Shown: positions 34,553 to 44,762, counted from the stretch's first letter. The stretch: DNA of 64,000 nucleotides from Syntrophaceae bacterium UBA2280 (GCA_002347685.1 DDWS01000066.1:54360-118359); one strand, 5' to 3'. Numbers and translations are program-made. Notes: generated by a model from the sequence alone, not told the origin.

Positions 34553-34963
34553 TCACCCGACCGCTTTTTTACTTAAGATTTCACTGGCCAGAGAAATATT
34601 CTTTTTCCCGTAATCCTTAATAAAACAGGCAAATTCGTTTAACGTGGTTTCTTCTTTCACATCGGATAATTTAAGCAGCATCGGCAGATTCACCCCGGTC
34701 ACCACCTCCACTTTTCCCTCTTTCATGAATGAAAGTGAAATATTGGAAGGTGTGCCGCCGAACAGATCGGTCAAAATCAGAACGCCCTTGCCGTGGTCCA
34801 GTTTTTTGATCGCGCTGCTGATTTCTTTTTTCAGTTCCTCCACACCCTTGGTCTGTTCAACACAAACGTGCATAACGTCTTTCAACTTGCCTTTGATGGA
34901 TTCCGCAGCGGAAATCAGTTCGTTACCCAGATTCCCGTGGGTTGTAATCAGCACCCCTATCAT
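34553..34963 (-). CDS. PTS mannose-type IIA component
   Basis: A 136-residue IIA(Man) domain protein. The N-terminal GVLITTHGNLGNELISAAESI contains the phosphorylatable His9, and VLILTDLFGGTPSN near 60-73 is the conserved turn. It would accept phosphate from HPr, which is not in the window. An AAGGGGGG lies ahead of the ATG. The gene begins the unit IIA-IIB-IIC-rimI-pyrK-pyrD-mbl-purB and is preceded by a possible promoter at 35046-35074. Confidence 0.92.
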   Translation of the reverse strand: MIGVLITTHGNLGNELISAAESIKGKLKDVMHVCVEQTKGVEELKKEISSAIKKLDHGKGVLILTDLFGGTPSNISLSFMKEGKVEVVTGVNLPMLLKLSDVKEETTLNEFACFIKDYGKKNISLASEILSKKAVG

Positions 34964-35045
34964 AATCCCCCCTTAAACGCTTTGGCCTGAATCGGATAAA
35001 ACAACGAATTTACAAGCCGGCAATGATTGAAAATACCAATTTGTA

Positions 35046-35074
35046 AAGCTAATGGATTGCGAAATAATTGTCAA
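35046..35074 (-). promoter_or_regulatory. Possible sigma-70 promoter of the PTS operon
   Basis: On the minus strand a perfect TTGACA (35069-35074) is followed after 17 bases by TAGCTT (35046-35051), a weak -10. It is about 85 bases ahead of the IIA start, in the interval after recD. Confidence 0.4.
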
Positions 35075-35144
35075 GATTTATCAGGGATACCGGATGAATC
35101 AGCCGGCACGTCCATGCCAGTAGTACTTTGATATTATTTCTGTT

Positions 35145-37043
35145 TCATCTTTCTTTATTGATTCCACAGCGGACAGCGTCGGCAAGTCCGGACCATCTTT
35201 GAATCGGCCGGTTGACAGCCCGGGACACGACCTCTTTGCCTGCGCGAATATCCACGCGATTGCGCGCGCGGGTGACGCCTGTGTACAGAAGCTCCCTTGT
35301 CACTGCCACCGAATCACTGTCGGACAAGACCAGCAAAACGTGGTCATATTCAGAACCCTGGCTTTTATGAACCGTCATCGCCCAGGCGGTCTCATGCTCA
35401 GGCAGCCTGCCTGGTGATAACTTTCTGATGTCTCCTTTCTGATTTCGAAAAAATACCCGCAATCGTCCATTATCTTCGACATCTCGCACAACGATGCCGA
35501 CATCCCCGTTGAACAGATTTAAGTGGTAGTGATTCCGGGTAATCATGACCGGTCTTCCCGGATATAATATTTTTCCTGCTTCTAGACTACCGGCTGCCGT
35601 GAGAATCTTTTCGATCACGCGGTTAAGATTCCGGCTTCCCCATAAACCAACCCGCAGCGCACACAACACACGAAACTCCTCAAACCGTTCGAAAATCTTT
35701 TCTATCCATACGCTGCCCGCCGCGATCTCTTCGAGAAAGGCGCCGTAATGATCAACAATGGCTTGTCTGATAACTGCTGAAGGATCCGTTCCCTCAGCCA
35801 TTTCACGATAGAGGATATCTTCCCGGCCATCGTCTGTGAGCAAACGATATACCTCCCCGGCATCACCGTTTTTGACGGCCCGGCTCAGACATCCGATTCC
35901 GCTTTCGCCGGAAAAACGATAGTTCTTCTGAAGCTCGATCACACAAACTCTGGCGTCCTCTGACTTTACTTCTGTTGACGGCGGTTTTTCCCCCGATAAA
36001 TCCGCAATGCGCGAGGCCATCGCATCTGTAAACAGATTCGGTTGGAACGGTTCGCAAATACTCCCCAGAACATATCCCGCATCCACGGACGCCAGCTGAT
36101 CCTTGTCACCCAAAAGAATCAATCGCGCCCGGGGAGGCAGGGCGCGCATCAGTTTGGCCATCATCGGTAAATCCACCATCGAGGCCTCGTCGATAACCAC
36201 CAGGTCGTAGGGCAGCAGATTGCCTTCATGACGGCGAAAATAAGGCGAATGAACGATTGTTCCTAAAAGACGGTGCAGCGTCATCGCCGTATCAGGAATC
36301 CGGTCAACGGCCGGTGTTTTCCCTGCGAAGGCTTCTTTGGTTTTTTTTACCGCCTCCTGAAGCCGGATGGCGGCTTTGCCCGTGGGCGCGGCCAGTGCGA
36401 TCCTGATATCCGCCTGAAACACGTCGAGCAGGAAAACCATCAATCGGGTAAGCGTCGTCGTCTTGCCCGTCCCGGGACTTCCGGTGATCACCAAAAAACG
36501 CTGAAGCAGCGCCGCTGCCGCGGCTGTCTTTTGCCAGTCGATTCCATTTTCATCCGATTCGGGAAAATAAAACTGAATTTTTTCCCGTACGAATTGAGCA
36601 TCCATCGGGTCGTCTGTTCCGGCATTAATTTGACGGAGGATATATTCGGCGATATCCTGTTCATACTGTTGATAGCGTTGAAAATAAAGTCGATGACGGT
36701 CATCGAGAATCAGCGGTTTGAAATCGCCGGGCCTCCCCACGCAGTCGGCCCGGCTAAGCGCCTGCAACCAGACTTTCAGATTCGGGCAGGTGATGTCTTC
36801 ACGGCCGTCCGACGCTGAATAAACGGTTCTTCCGGCCATCTCATCTAAGTTCACACACACATGCCCTTCTCTGAGGCAACGGCTTACAAGCTTTGCGGCC
36901 AGGGAAACCTCGTCTTGATGTTCCCTTGCGAAGGATGCAAAATAGACGCCCGCGTGATGATCCATCGGGGAAAAATAACCGAAGTCGGGATCTTTGAGAT
37001 CGATGTGAAAATCATCTGTCGTTTTTGCTTCCCGTTTAACCAT
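35145..37043 (-). CDS. recD: Exodeoxyribonuclease V alpha subunit RecD
   Basis: A 632-residue SF1B helicase, the 5'-3' motor of RecBCD. Motif I GSPGTGKTTTLTRLM (near 187), motif II VVIDEASMVDLPMMAKLM, the TVHKSQGSEYDHVLLVLS motif V near 570 and the final VTRARNRVDI are all visible. The length is near that of E. coli RecD (608). recB and recC lie upstream on the same strand, but recB and recD are separated by about 870 bases holding a plus-strand VKOR-like gene, so recD must be expressed from its own promoter or across an opposing gene. Confidence 0.95.
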   Translation of the reverse strand: MVKREAKTTDDFHIDLKDPDFGYFSPMDHHAGVYFASFAREHQDEVSLAAKLVSRCLREGHVCVNLDEMAGRTVYSASDGREDITCPNLKVWLQALSRADCVGRPGDFKPLILDDRHRLYFQRYQQYEQDIAEYILRQINAGTDDPMDAQFVREKIQFYFPESDENGIDWQKTAAAAALLQRFLVITGSPGTGKTTTLTRLMVFLLDVFQADIRIALAAPTGKAAIRLQEAVKKTKEAFAGKTPAVDRIPDTAMTLHRLLGTIVHSPYFRRHEGNLLPYDLVVIDEASMVDLPMMAKLMRALPPRARLILLGDKDQLASVDAGYVLGSICEPFQPNLFTDAMASRIADLSGEKPPSTEVKSEDARVCVIELQKNYRFSGESGIGCLSRAVKNGDAGEVYRLLTDDGREDILYREMAEGTDPSAVIRQAIVDHYGAFLEEIAAGSVWIEKIFERFEEFRVLCALRVGLWGSRNLNRVIEKILTAAGSLEAGKILYPGRPVMITRNHYHLNLFNGDVGIVVRDVEDNGRLRVFFRNQKGDIRKLSPGRLPEHETAWAMTVHKSQGSEYDHVLLVLSDSDSVAVTRELLYTGVTRARNRVDIRAGKEVVSRAVNRPIQRWSGLADAVRCGINKER

Positions 37044-37159
37044 CTGATTGGACTTTCCTTAAAATACTTCATGGCCGGGCTTCCGGAGTGAATCCCGTCT
37101 TGAACGTGTATTTCCTTCTGCCTGATGTGCCTTGTTCGTGTCAATTACATTTTTCCACC

Positions 37160-37181
37160 TGTCGCCGAAGCTCTGGCGACA
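37160..37181. repeat. Perfect inverted repeat between recD and the VKOR-like gene
   Basis: TGTCGCC (37160-37166) and GGCGACA (37175-37181) flank an eight-base loop. It lies in the 276-base divergent region and is not followed by a T-run on either strand, so it is more likely an operator-like or chance palindrome than a terminator. Confidence 0.4.
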
Positions 37182-37259
37182 AGAACTTTGCCCGGCGAAA
37201 CCCGTCCTACGCAAGAGGCTTACCCACGCGCGTCTGTCGGCAGGGTCATGAACAATTGA

Positions 37260-37288
37260 TTGACATTCCTCCCTGCGGATTCTATAGT
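37260..37288 (+). promoter_or_regulatory. Sigma-70 promoter of the VKOR-like gene
   Basis: A perfect TTGACA (37260-37265), 17-base spacer and TATAGT (37283-37288, one mismatch) lie about 32 bases ahead of the ATG at 37320, which has an AGGAAGAAGGA site upstream. Confidence 0.75.
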
Positions 37289-37319
37289 TTCACACCAAAG
37301 GAAGAAGGATAAATCAGGC

Positions 37320-37874
37320 ATGAAGATTTTCCGTTTCATCGCGGGTCACCGTTTACTGATAACGATCATTCTGGCCGTTGCCGGCATCATGCTGATCGCG
37401 GCTTACGCCATTTGCGACACGTCTTGCGCCTATCTGCGCGCAGACATCATCGACATCGATTTGAAATATGTCGGCGTCCTGTTCATGGCGCTGCTCATCG
37501 CTTGTGCGCTTTTCCATCTGGCGGATCTCCTCCGGCTGTTCATTGCGGCGGGCATCGGTGCGCAGATCTACCTGATTCTTTTTCAAGTTCAGGAAAATGT
37601 TTTCTGCCCTTTCTGCCTGGCATTCGGTCTCATTATATTATTGATGTATCTTGTTAATTATGAACGTGTTGAAAACCGCAACAAACGGCATCACACCCTC
37701 GTGTATGCCTTCGGCGACGCCGAAGTACCCTTCAGCAAAGGCGCCAGAATCCCCCTGCTTGCCGTGATACTGGCCGGTTATATTTTCGTGTGTTTTTCTT
37801 TTTCCGGATCGGCCATACCGGCTTACGCAACAATACCGGAAGCCCTTTCCTCCTTCTGCATAATCTATGCGTAA
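37320..37874 (+). CDS. Putative vitamin K epoxide reductase (VKOR)-like membrane protein
   Basis: About 184 residues with at least five membrane helices. Cys32 and Cys36 (CDTSC) lie in a loop after the first helix, and Cys96-x2-Cys99 (CPFC) begins a later helix, the pattern of VKOR-family enzymes in which a loop cysteine pair and a membrane CxxC relay electrons to quinone and drive disulfide formation. In deltaproteobacteria VKOR can replace DsbB. The region between helices is shorter than in typical VKORs, so assignment is by motif pattern, not certain. A strong promoter lies just ahead. It sits in the opposite direction between recB and recD. No thioredoxin-like partner is adjacent. Confidence 0.65.
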   Translation: MKIFRFIAGHRLLITIILAVAGIMLIAAYAICDTSCAYLRADIIDIDLKYVGVLFMALLIACALFHLADLLRLFIAAGIGAQIYLILFQVQENVFCPFCLAFGLIILLMYLVNYERVENRNKRHHTLVYAFGDAEVPFSKGARIPLLAVILAGYIFVCFSFSGSAIPAYATIPEALSSFCIIYA

Positions 37875-37913
37875 CCTCCTCGCTGTTACCAGACAAAAAC
37901 AAAAGGATTTCCC

Positions 37914-40900
37914 TCACACACAAAGAAGCTTTTTTTTCAGTTGATCGACAAGTTTCGGGTCGGGGCGGTCGAAATAAATGCCGTTGAAGCCGGTGGCGCA
38001 GTGATGAATGCCTCGTAGAAAAAAATAGTAAACCCCGCCGAAATGCTTTTCATAGTCATAATCGAAAATGCGTGTTTTCAGATACTGATCCAATGCGACA
38101 GTGTAAATGAAGTACTGGACGTCATAAAAGGATTCATACATCTCACGCATCAACCCGTCCGCGGTATAATTCTCCATGCGCGCCCCCAGATCATTGGACT
38201 TCCAGTCAGCCAGATAAAATTTTCCCCTGTATTCAAATACCAGATCGACGAATCCCTTCATAAAACCCTGAACCGGCGGAAAGTTCAATCTCCTGCTCAT
38301 CCTCGCTTTTGTGTACTGCCGTCTGTGAAGTTCGGATTGATCGATGACACTCATCAGCGCCGCAGGCGTAATATCCCGCAGAGGAAAATAAAACTCCAGT
38401 TCCTTCAGGCAACGGTTCTGCCCGATGTGCGACAAAGAAAACCCGCCATGGTCCTCTACATCCAGATTGACTGAAACAAGTTCATGGAGCATGCTCATCA
38501 CCCATTTGAGCCAGTGGCGTTCATAATTGTATTTCCGGAGTTTCTCTAAAACAAGCGTCTCTGCCGCCGTCTCCCCCGCCCGGGTAAAATCCAGTTCTTC
38601 GAGTATTTCATGCAGGAGAATGCCGGATGTCGCACCCGCAGGGAAGTTCAGAAAATGATTGCTTTGCAATGCTTCACTGTCCGAGTCTATCGAATCCCAA
38701 CGCCGGATCACTTCATCTGAGATTTCCGTATCCTCCGCATCATCATGACGGCCTCGAATAAGATAGCTGTAACTGCAGACTTTCTTGCTGTGCTCTATAA
38801 CGCCTTGAAATTCTGAATACACAAGGGGATCCGTCTTTCTTTCCGGGGCCATTTTACGAATGACCGGTTCATCCGGCAGCACGGCAATATGGATATCGCC
38901 CGGCGCAAAGTCACAAAATCCCTTCATTTGCGTGAGCATCTCCTCATTGGTTGTGCCGGCGGTATCATTTGCCTCCTGAAAGGATCGGTGAAAAAGATAG
39001 GCGGCCGCTCCTTTCTTGACTTCCTTGATATTCCCCCAGACAAAATAGCAGCGGTTTTGCGCCCTCGTTAACGCGACATAGAGCAGGCGGCAGTTCTCGG
39101 CCAGTGACTCCTTTTCATACTGACGCAGGTTGGCATCGAAGTTCTCCGAACCGAGATCGGCCATCAGACGCCAGTCGTTATTTTCATCATGAAAAAACAG
39201 GGGCTGATTGTCCGGTTCGCTCTTCGAGATGCCCCAGGAAAACGGACAAAAAACGATCGGGTACTCCAGCCCCTTGCTTTTATGGATCGTCACAATCCGC
39301 ACGCAGTCGCGATCGGTTTCGAGCTTAAGCTGCTGCTCTTCCGTCGCCGTTTCATCCGATCGGGACATCTCATCGAGCCAGCCTAACAGATCATTCGGCC
39401 TCAGGCGTTCCTGATCTTCCGCTTTGTGAATCAGTTCGGCCAGATGTCCATAATTGGTCAGACGCCTCTCTCCATTTTCGTATGACGCCAGTTTCGCGCG
39501 GATGGAACCCTGTTCCAAAAAGGCGTTAAACATCGTCAGAAAACCCTTTGTATGCCATGTATCGTAGAGTTGTCTGAACCTCTGGCGCCAGTTATCCATG
39601 CGTTCATCATCCTCCTGACAGGCAACGATATCCAGCGCGTTTATCGAGAAAAAAGAAGTTGTCAGGGCGGCCAGCACATACCCTTCATGATCGAAATGCA
39701 AAACACCGGAAACAAAACGTTTCATCTCGTGTGCCTCGTCCGAATCAAACACGCTTTTCGAGCTGTAGAGAACCGCGGAAATACCGGCCCGGCCGAGCGC
39801 TTCCTGAAAGGAGACAGCCTCAGAGTTTTTTCTAACCAAAATGGCAATATCCTTTTCGGTCAGCGCTCTGGCGCCGATCATAGCCATTTTTTTGCGGCCG
39901 TCCGTCAGAAGCCGGGAGACCTCCGCAACCACAGCGGTGATAATCCGCTTTCTGGCGTGAATAATGCCGAGCGGTTTTCCTCCTTCATCAGACGGCGCAA
40001 ACCACCAGTGAAGACCGGCCGGTTCATCCCCGTCAACCTTCAAGACGGGACTTTTCGGATCTCGCGCCGAAGATATCTCATGATATCCAATGGCATCATA
40101 CACAAATGCACGAGAAGGTTTGCCGAACAGAGCGTTCACCGCCCGGACGAGCGTCGGCTCGGATCGCCAGTTGCAGGTCATCTCGTAAACCTCATCGACG
40201 TCTCTTGCCGCTCGCAGATAGGCGAAAATATCGGCCCCCCGGAAACTGTAGATGGCCTGTTTGGGATCACCGATATAAAAGACTGTATTTGGCGTACGGA
40301 TTTCCTTCTGGATAAATACGGCTTGTAAAATGGCGAACTGAATAGGGTCGGTATCCTGAAATTCATCGATCAAAACCGCCGGATACTGGAGCCTCAATGC
40401 ATCCGCCAGTCTTTCGCCTCCCGGATCGAATATGGCCTGACGCGCGCGCGTCAACAGATCATCATAATACAGAACGTTTTTTTTCTGTTTGAGCGCTGGA
40501 AACCCTTCCCGTACGGCTTCCATAAACGACTTTTTCAATGCGGAGAGATGATGCGCGAGAATGGCTTCGATGGCTTCGGCCCGTTGACAGATTTCGCGGG
40601 TCAAATCGAAAATTTCATGCCTGGGCGTGGTCTTTCCCTTATTGGTTTTGCGACTCAATTGATCTGCATTGATTTTATGAAACGCATCCGGCAGGGGCAC
40701 TGGCGGTTCGCTTTCTTTCATTGCCGTGTCTATGTCCATGACGATCCGGAAGGCTTTCTTTCCGTAAGTCGTTCCGCTTAATGCCTGATCCTGCAAAAGA
40801 AGAAGGATATTTTCTCTTTCCTGCCGCCATATACCGGTGAAATCGGAAAACAGCACACGCAGCGCTTCAAGCGTTTTTTCAAACTCTTCCAAGGGCAGAG

Positions 40901-41513
40901 GATCGTAATCCGGAATGATCTGAACGTCACTTCGGGAGATAATCAGACGAAGAAGCTTCAGCAATGCACCGTGATGAAATTTATTCTCAAGCGCATAACG
41001 TACGATCACAGGATGATTCCCGTAAATGTGACTGCGCCAGAAATCTTCGATGAATTCCCGTTCGAGAGTCTGCTGGTTCTCTATGATCTCCGTTTCAAAC
41101 GGCATTCCGCTTGCAAAAGCATTGTCGGCCAGCAGATGCTGACAAAACCCGTGAATCGTATAAATGGCCGCCTCGTCAAAGTTGGCCAGTACATCTGAAA
41201 GCTGTGCGGCTATTCGACTTCGGTCTTCGTCTTCACGATAGCGGTCAAGAAACGCCTCAAACAACGGACCGTCCGCGCATCCGGTTCTCATCGCGTGCCT
41301 CACCTTCCCGATCATTTCACGAATCCTTTTTTTGAGCTCGGCGGTGGCGGCTTTCGTGTATGTGATCACCAGCAATTGACGCACCGTGAATTTCTTTTCC
41401 ACCAGGAAACGCACGTACAAACCGGCCAGGGCGTAAGTTTTTCCGGTGCCCGCGCTGGCTTCGATCAGATTGACGCCCTCAAGGGGGCAGGTTGGCAAAT
41501 CAAATGGTTTCAT
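37914..41513 (-). CDS. recB: Exodeoxyribonuclease V beta subunit RecB
   Basis: A 1199-residue helicase-nuclease. The N-terminal UvrD-type helicase has NLIEASAGTGKTYALAGLY (motif I, near 16), VLIDEFQDTDPIQFAILQ (motif II, near 375), FYIGDPKQAIYSFRGADI (motif III) and VTIHKSKGLEYPIVFCP (motif V). The C-terminal nuclease domain carries the VDLVFEYRGKFYLADWKSND motif with its Asp and Lys catalytic residues. RecB is the 3'-5' motor and only nuclease of RecBCD, acting in double-strand break repair. recC precedes it by six bases. Confidence 0.97.
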   Translation of the reverse strand: MKPFDLPTCPLEGVNLIEASAGTGKTYALAGLYVRFLVEKKFTVRQLLVITYTKAATAELKKRIREMIGKVRHAMRTGCADGPLFEAFLDRYREDEDRSRIAAQLSDVLANFDEAAIYTIHGFCQHLLADNAFASGMPFETEIIENQQTLEREFIEDFWRSHIYGNHPVIVRYALENKFHHGALLKLLRLIISRSDVQIIPDYDPLPLEEFEKTLEALRVLFSDFTGIWRQERENILLLLQDQALSGTTYGKKAFRIVMDIDTAMKESEPPVPLPDAFHKINADQLSRKTNKGKTTPRHEIFDLTREICQRAEAIEAILAHHLSALKKSFMEAVREGFPALKQKKNVLYYDDLLTRARQAIFDPGGERLADALRLQYPAVLIDEFQDTDPIQFAILQAVFIQKEIRTPNTVFYIGDPKQAIYSFRGADIFAYLRAARDVDEVYEMTCNWRSEPTLVRAVNALFGKPSRAFVYDAIGYHEISSARDPKSPVLKVDGDEPAGLHWWFAPSDEGGKPLGIIHARKRIITAVVAEVSRLLTDGRKKMAMIGARALTEKDIAILVRKNSEAVSFQEALGRAGISAVLYSSKSVFDSDEAHEMKRFVSGVLHFDHEGYVLAALTTSFFSINALDIVACQEDDERMDNWRQRFRQLYDTWHTKGFLTMFNAFLEQGSIRAKLASYENGERRLTNYGHLAELIHKAEDQERLRPNDLLGWLDEMSRSDETATEEQQLKLETDRDCVRIVTIHKSKGLEYPIVFCPFSWGISKSEPDNQPLFFHDENNDWRLMADLGSENFDANLRQYEKESLAENCRLLYVALTRAQNRCYFVWGNIKEVKKGAAAYLFHRSFQEANDTAGTTNEEMLTQMKGFCDFAPGDIHIAVLPDEPVIRKMAPERKTDPLVYSEFQGVIEHSKKVCSYSYLIRGRHDDAEDTEISDEVIRRWDSIDSDSEALQSNHFLNFPAGATSGILLHEILEELDFTRAGETAAETLVLEKLRKYNYERHWLKWVMSMLHELVSVNLDVEDHGGFSLSHIGQNRCLKELEFYFPLRDITPAALMSVIDQSELHRRQYTKARMSRRLNFPPVQGFMKGFVDLVFEYRGKFYLADWKSNDLGARMENYTADGLMREMYESFYDVQYFIYTVALDQYLKTRIFDYDYEKHFGGVYYFFLRGIHHCATGFNGIYFDRPDPKLVDQLKKKLLCV

Positions 41514-41519
41514 GAAGAC

Positions 41520-44500
41520 TCATTCCATCGCTTCGATGCGTGCAAATAGATTACCGAGAACGGCTATGGTCACTTCTTCAAATGACTCGTCGAGGGGAAC
41601 CCTTTTCCCGAAACAGACGGCGTGCTCGACTTCCAGCGCTTCCCCCTGGAGGTAACCCGCGTCGTCTCCCAGCCAGGTTTTCCTTGCCGCCTCAAGGGCT
41701 TCGGGACGTGTTTTTTTCTTCAGCCACAAAGTCTCCGCATATGCCAGGGAGGCCCTTGGAAAAAACGGCAAAGGCGCCTGCTGACCCTGCTCGAAATAAT
41801 CGACCAGTTCCCTAAGCGCTTTTGGGGCATTTTCCACAGGCCCGATACGCCAGGAATGCCGGTTACCCAATATCAGGGTCGTCCTGACAGCCGAGGCAGA
41901 CCTATCCAGATTGATCAGCAAATGATGGATCCACGCATTCAGATAGTCCGTCATTTTCAAAGAGGCAAGGCGGTAATGTACACGCTGATCACCATAAACA
42001 CCATCGACAAAACCTGAAAGCCGGCAGTTCCCCAGAGTGATGTTCACCCATTTTCTTTCTTCTTTTCCGCAGGTGAGATAAGGACGGATGACATTTACGA
42101 ACTGCTCACTTTCGGTGTTGAGTGAGGACAAATAATAATCCCCTGCCGCACCGACCGGAATGATGCCCTGCGCCTTTTTTACGGAAAAATACGGCCCCTC
42201 ATCCTCGCGGCGCAATTTCCTTGCAACCAGTTCCTGTTTGATTTGATACGCCTGAAGATCATCCATGCCGAAAGGTTCCGAATCATCCTGAGGCCGGACT
42301 GCCCTGTCGAGCCTTATCCCCAGGCGATTTTGCAGGAAATACCGCGCCGGATGACAAAGGAATTGAATCAGCTGATCTATCGTCAAATCTCCGGCATTGC
42401 CGGACGGACAGGCATGGATACCGGCCAGGAAATCATCCGCCGTCCGGGAAGACCCGGCCATCGCGGCCGCCGCCAGATAATTTTCATTCGAAAAACTGCC
42501 CTGCGCGTCTATTTCGCTGAAATAAGCCGGATGAAACGCGTGCAGATGGTGTTTCCTGACGAGACTGCATGAGGCGGGCATTCCGTTCACCTGCTCATAA
42601 TTCTGATCAATATAATCAGTCAGTTCGCTGACCAGAACAGACGGAAGCAGATCGCTCAAATCATTCGCGTCCTGACCGATATAGCTTACGATCAGCCGCC
42701 GGCGCGCAGAGAGGATGGCCTCGAGAAACAAATACTGATCATCGTAGCGGCAGGAACGGTCCCCCGGTTTTCTTTTTTGTTCGAGCACACTGAATCCCAG
42801 TTTTCTGTCTTGACGGGGATAGGATAACTGATCCATTCCCATCAGGACAATGACCTGGAAAGGAATGCTGCGCATCGGCAGCATTGCGCAAAATGAAACG
42901 CCTCCTGAAAGAAACCGGGACACTGAACCACCGGCGGATAAACTTCCACGCAGCCCATCCCGGATGACCGAAAGAGGAAATGAATCTGACACACGTGCGG
43001 CTAAAGCCTCTTTGAGCATCCGATCCAGGATCTCTAAAAGCCCCTGCCTTTGTACCCGGTACTCGTCCGTCGCTGAAAAAAACCCGGATAGAATATTCTG
43101 AAACAGTCCTGTCCATTCCTCCACAGGATGGTCCTGATGAAGCGCTTCGTTGATTTTCATCAGGCCTTCCCAAAAATGCAAAAAGCGTCCGAAGACTTCC
43201 GTCTGATCGGATTCAATTTCACCATAGGGAAGCAGGCCGGCAAATAACTCCTCGCGCCGCCCGTCCAGCGCCACACCGGCGATCATTCTGTTTAAACCCT
43301 CGCGCCAGGTGTTTTGCGAAAAAGCAGGCAAATCAAATTCCCTGCGATGTTCTGCGTCAATCCCCCATCGGATGTTTGCTTCTGAAATCCAGTGGCGAAT
43401 CAGTTCCAGATCCGAGGATGTCATGTCGAACTTTTCCATGATCGCCGCATTGTCTAAAACACTCAGCACATCATCCGCTGTGAAGCGGCCGGTCGTCAAA
43501 TCGATGATCGACATCAGGCCCGCAGCCAGAATATTATCCTTCCATGGCTCCCTGTCGGAAAGGGTGATGGGGATTTTCGGCTCGCGCGATTCAAAGACCG
43601 CCTGAATGTACGGGGCATAGCGTTCGATATCCGGCGTCATCACCAGAATATCCTCTGGTTTTAAACGCTCGTCCTTTTGAAAACACGATAAAAGACTGTC
43701 ATGGAGCACTTCGACTTCACGCAATGGACTGTGGCAGCAATGGATCGAAATGGAATCATCTTCCGGATTGATTTGACGACGGTTCGGCCTTAACGGATCC
43801 AGGTCGTGCAGCATGTAAATATCGGACTGAATCGTTTCCAGAAGGGTTGACTGAGGCGGTTTTTCGAACATATCAATAGAATCGGTCGATTTTTCCTGAA
43901 GAATCCCGAAGAAATCACGGCCGATCTTTCCCCATGAAGCCAGGAGGGGATTGCCGCTTTCCAGGTGCAAAAGGGCATCGTCGATATTGCCGTCTTTCGT
44001 CATCTTACGAAGTGTCCGGCTGATTTCGCGGGAAGACTGAATGTCCGCCCAGAATTCCGGGGAGGGATTGAGATAATAAAAATGAACCGGCAGATGGCAC
44101 GAAAGCGCGGAATAGATTTCCAGATGGTAAGGGGGAAGATACGAAATACCGAAAACGGACAACCTTTGAGGTAGTCGCTCGCGCATCGCAGGCGGTTTTT
44201 CCATCACGGCCATCAGAGTCTGCCAGAGCCTGGCTTTGTGCGCGCCACCCTGGGCAATAACCAGCTTCTGCCACAGCCTGGCCTGCCAGAGATGACTTTC
44301 ATCCTTGATGATATCCTGCTCCCATGCGAGAATCATTTCCGGTCGGAAGATCAGGTACTGATCGAATGTCAGCGCGATAGTTCTCGCCAGCTGGTAGATC
44401 TTGAGCGGCCCCTGATCGCTTGCGAGGTAATGTTTGACCGGCTCGAAGTCACGCCCACGGATCAGCTCGGGCAGCCAGGCCGCAATTTTCCAGGTCAGCA

Positions 44501-44762
44501 CGTTTACATCATAGGATAGATCCGGCGCGTACCCGTCGATAAACGCCGAAAAAACATCCTCCAGAAATCTGTTGGGAAAGGGGAACCGGCAATTGGCACA
44601 AATGCCATTTTTATCCGCCAATGCAAGGGATACCCATTTTGCCATCCCGAAACTCTGAACGATCACCGTTTCAGGCGTCAGTGGTGAAGGAGGCGCATCT
44701 GCGAGATCGCAAGCCAGACGGTCGGATAGTTTTTCCAATTGATTGCTGATCAATACTTTCAT
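41520..44762 (-). CDS. recC: Exodeoxyribonuclease V gamma subunit RecC
   Basis: A 1080-residue RecC, near the length of E. coli RecC (1122). The opening MKVLISNQLEKLSDRLACDL, VQSFGMAKWVSLALADKNGICANCRFPFPNRF and ILVMTPDIERYAPYIQAVF are characteristic. RecC has lost helicase and nuclease residues and acts as the scaffold that reads Chi. It is the first gene of recC-recB, and its start diverges from the methyltransferase gene across a short interval, so the two may share regulatory sequence. Confidence 0.96.
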   Translation of the reverse strand: MKVLISNQLEKLSDRLACDLADAPPSPLTPETVIVQSFGMAKWVSLALADKNGICANCRFPFPNRFLEDVFSAFIDGYAPDLSYDVNVLTWKIAAWLPELIRGRDFEPVKHYLASDQGPLKIYQLARTIALTFDQYLIFRPEMILAWEQDIIKDESHLWQARLWQKLVIAQGGAHKARLWQTLMAVMEKPPAMRERLPQRLSVFGISYLPPYHLEIYSALSCHLPVHFYYLNPSPEFWADIQSSREISRTLRKMTKDGNIDDALLHLESGNPLLASWGKIGRDFFGILQEKSTDSIDMFEKPPQSTLLETIQSDIYMLHDLDPLRPNRRQINPEDDSISIHCCHSPLREVEVLHDSLLSCFQKDERLKPEDILVMTPDIERYAPYIQAVFESREPKIPITLSDREPWKDNILAAGLMSIIDLTTGRFTADDVLSVLDNAAIMEKFDMTSSDLELIRHWISEANIRWGIDAEHRREFDLPAFSQNTWREGLNRMIAGVALDGRREELFAGLLPYGEIESDQTEVFGRFLHFWEGLMKINEALHQDHPVEEWTGLFQNILSGFFSATDEYRVQRQGLLEILDRMLKEALAARVSDSFPLSVIRDGLRGSLSAGGSVSRFLSGGVSFCAMLPMRSIPFQVIVLMGMDQLSYPRQDRKLGFSVLEQKRKPGDRSCRYDDQYLFLEAILSARRRLIVSYIGQDANDLSDLLPSVLVSELTDYIDQNYEQVNGMPASCSLVRKHHLHAFHPAYFSEIDAQGSFSNENYLAAAAMAGSSRTADDFLAGIHACPSGNAGDLTIDQLIQFLCHPARYFLQNRLGIRLDRAVRPQDDSEPFGMDDLQAYQIKQELVARKLRREDEGPYFSVKKAQGIIPVGAAGDYYLSSLNTESEQFVNVIRPYLTCGKEERKWVNITLGNCRLSGFVDGVYGDQRVHYRLASLKMTDYLNAWIHHLLINLDRSASAVRTTLILGNRHSWRIGPVENAPKALRELVDYFEQGQQAPLPFFPRASLAYAETLWLKKKTRPEALEAARKTWLGDDAGYLQGEALEVEHAVCFGKRVPLDESFEEVTIAVLGNLFARIEAME

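Noticed and set aside
39552..40328. Long open frame on the plus strand within recB.
   Set aside because: Antisense to a clearly conserved RecB sequence; no start context or recognisable domain.
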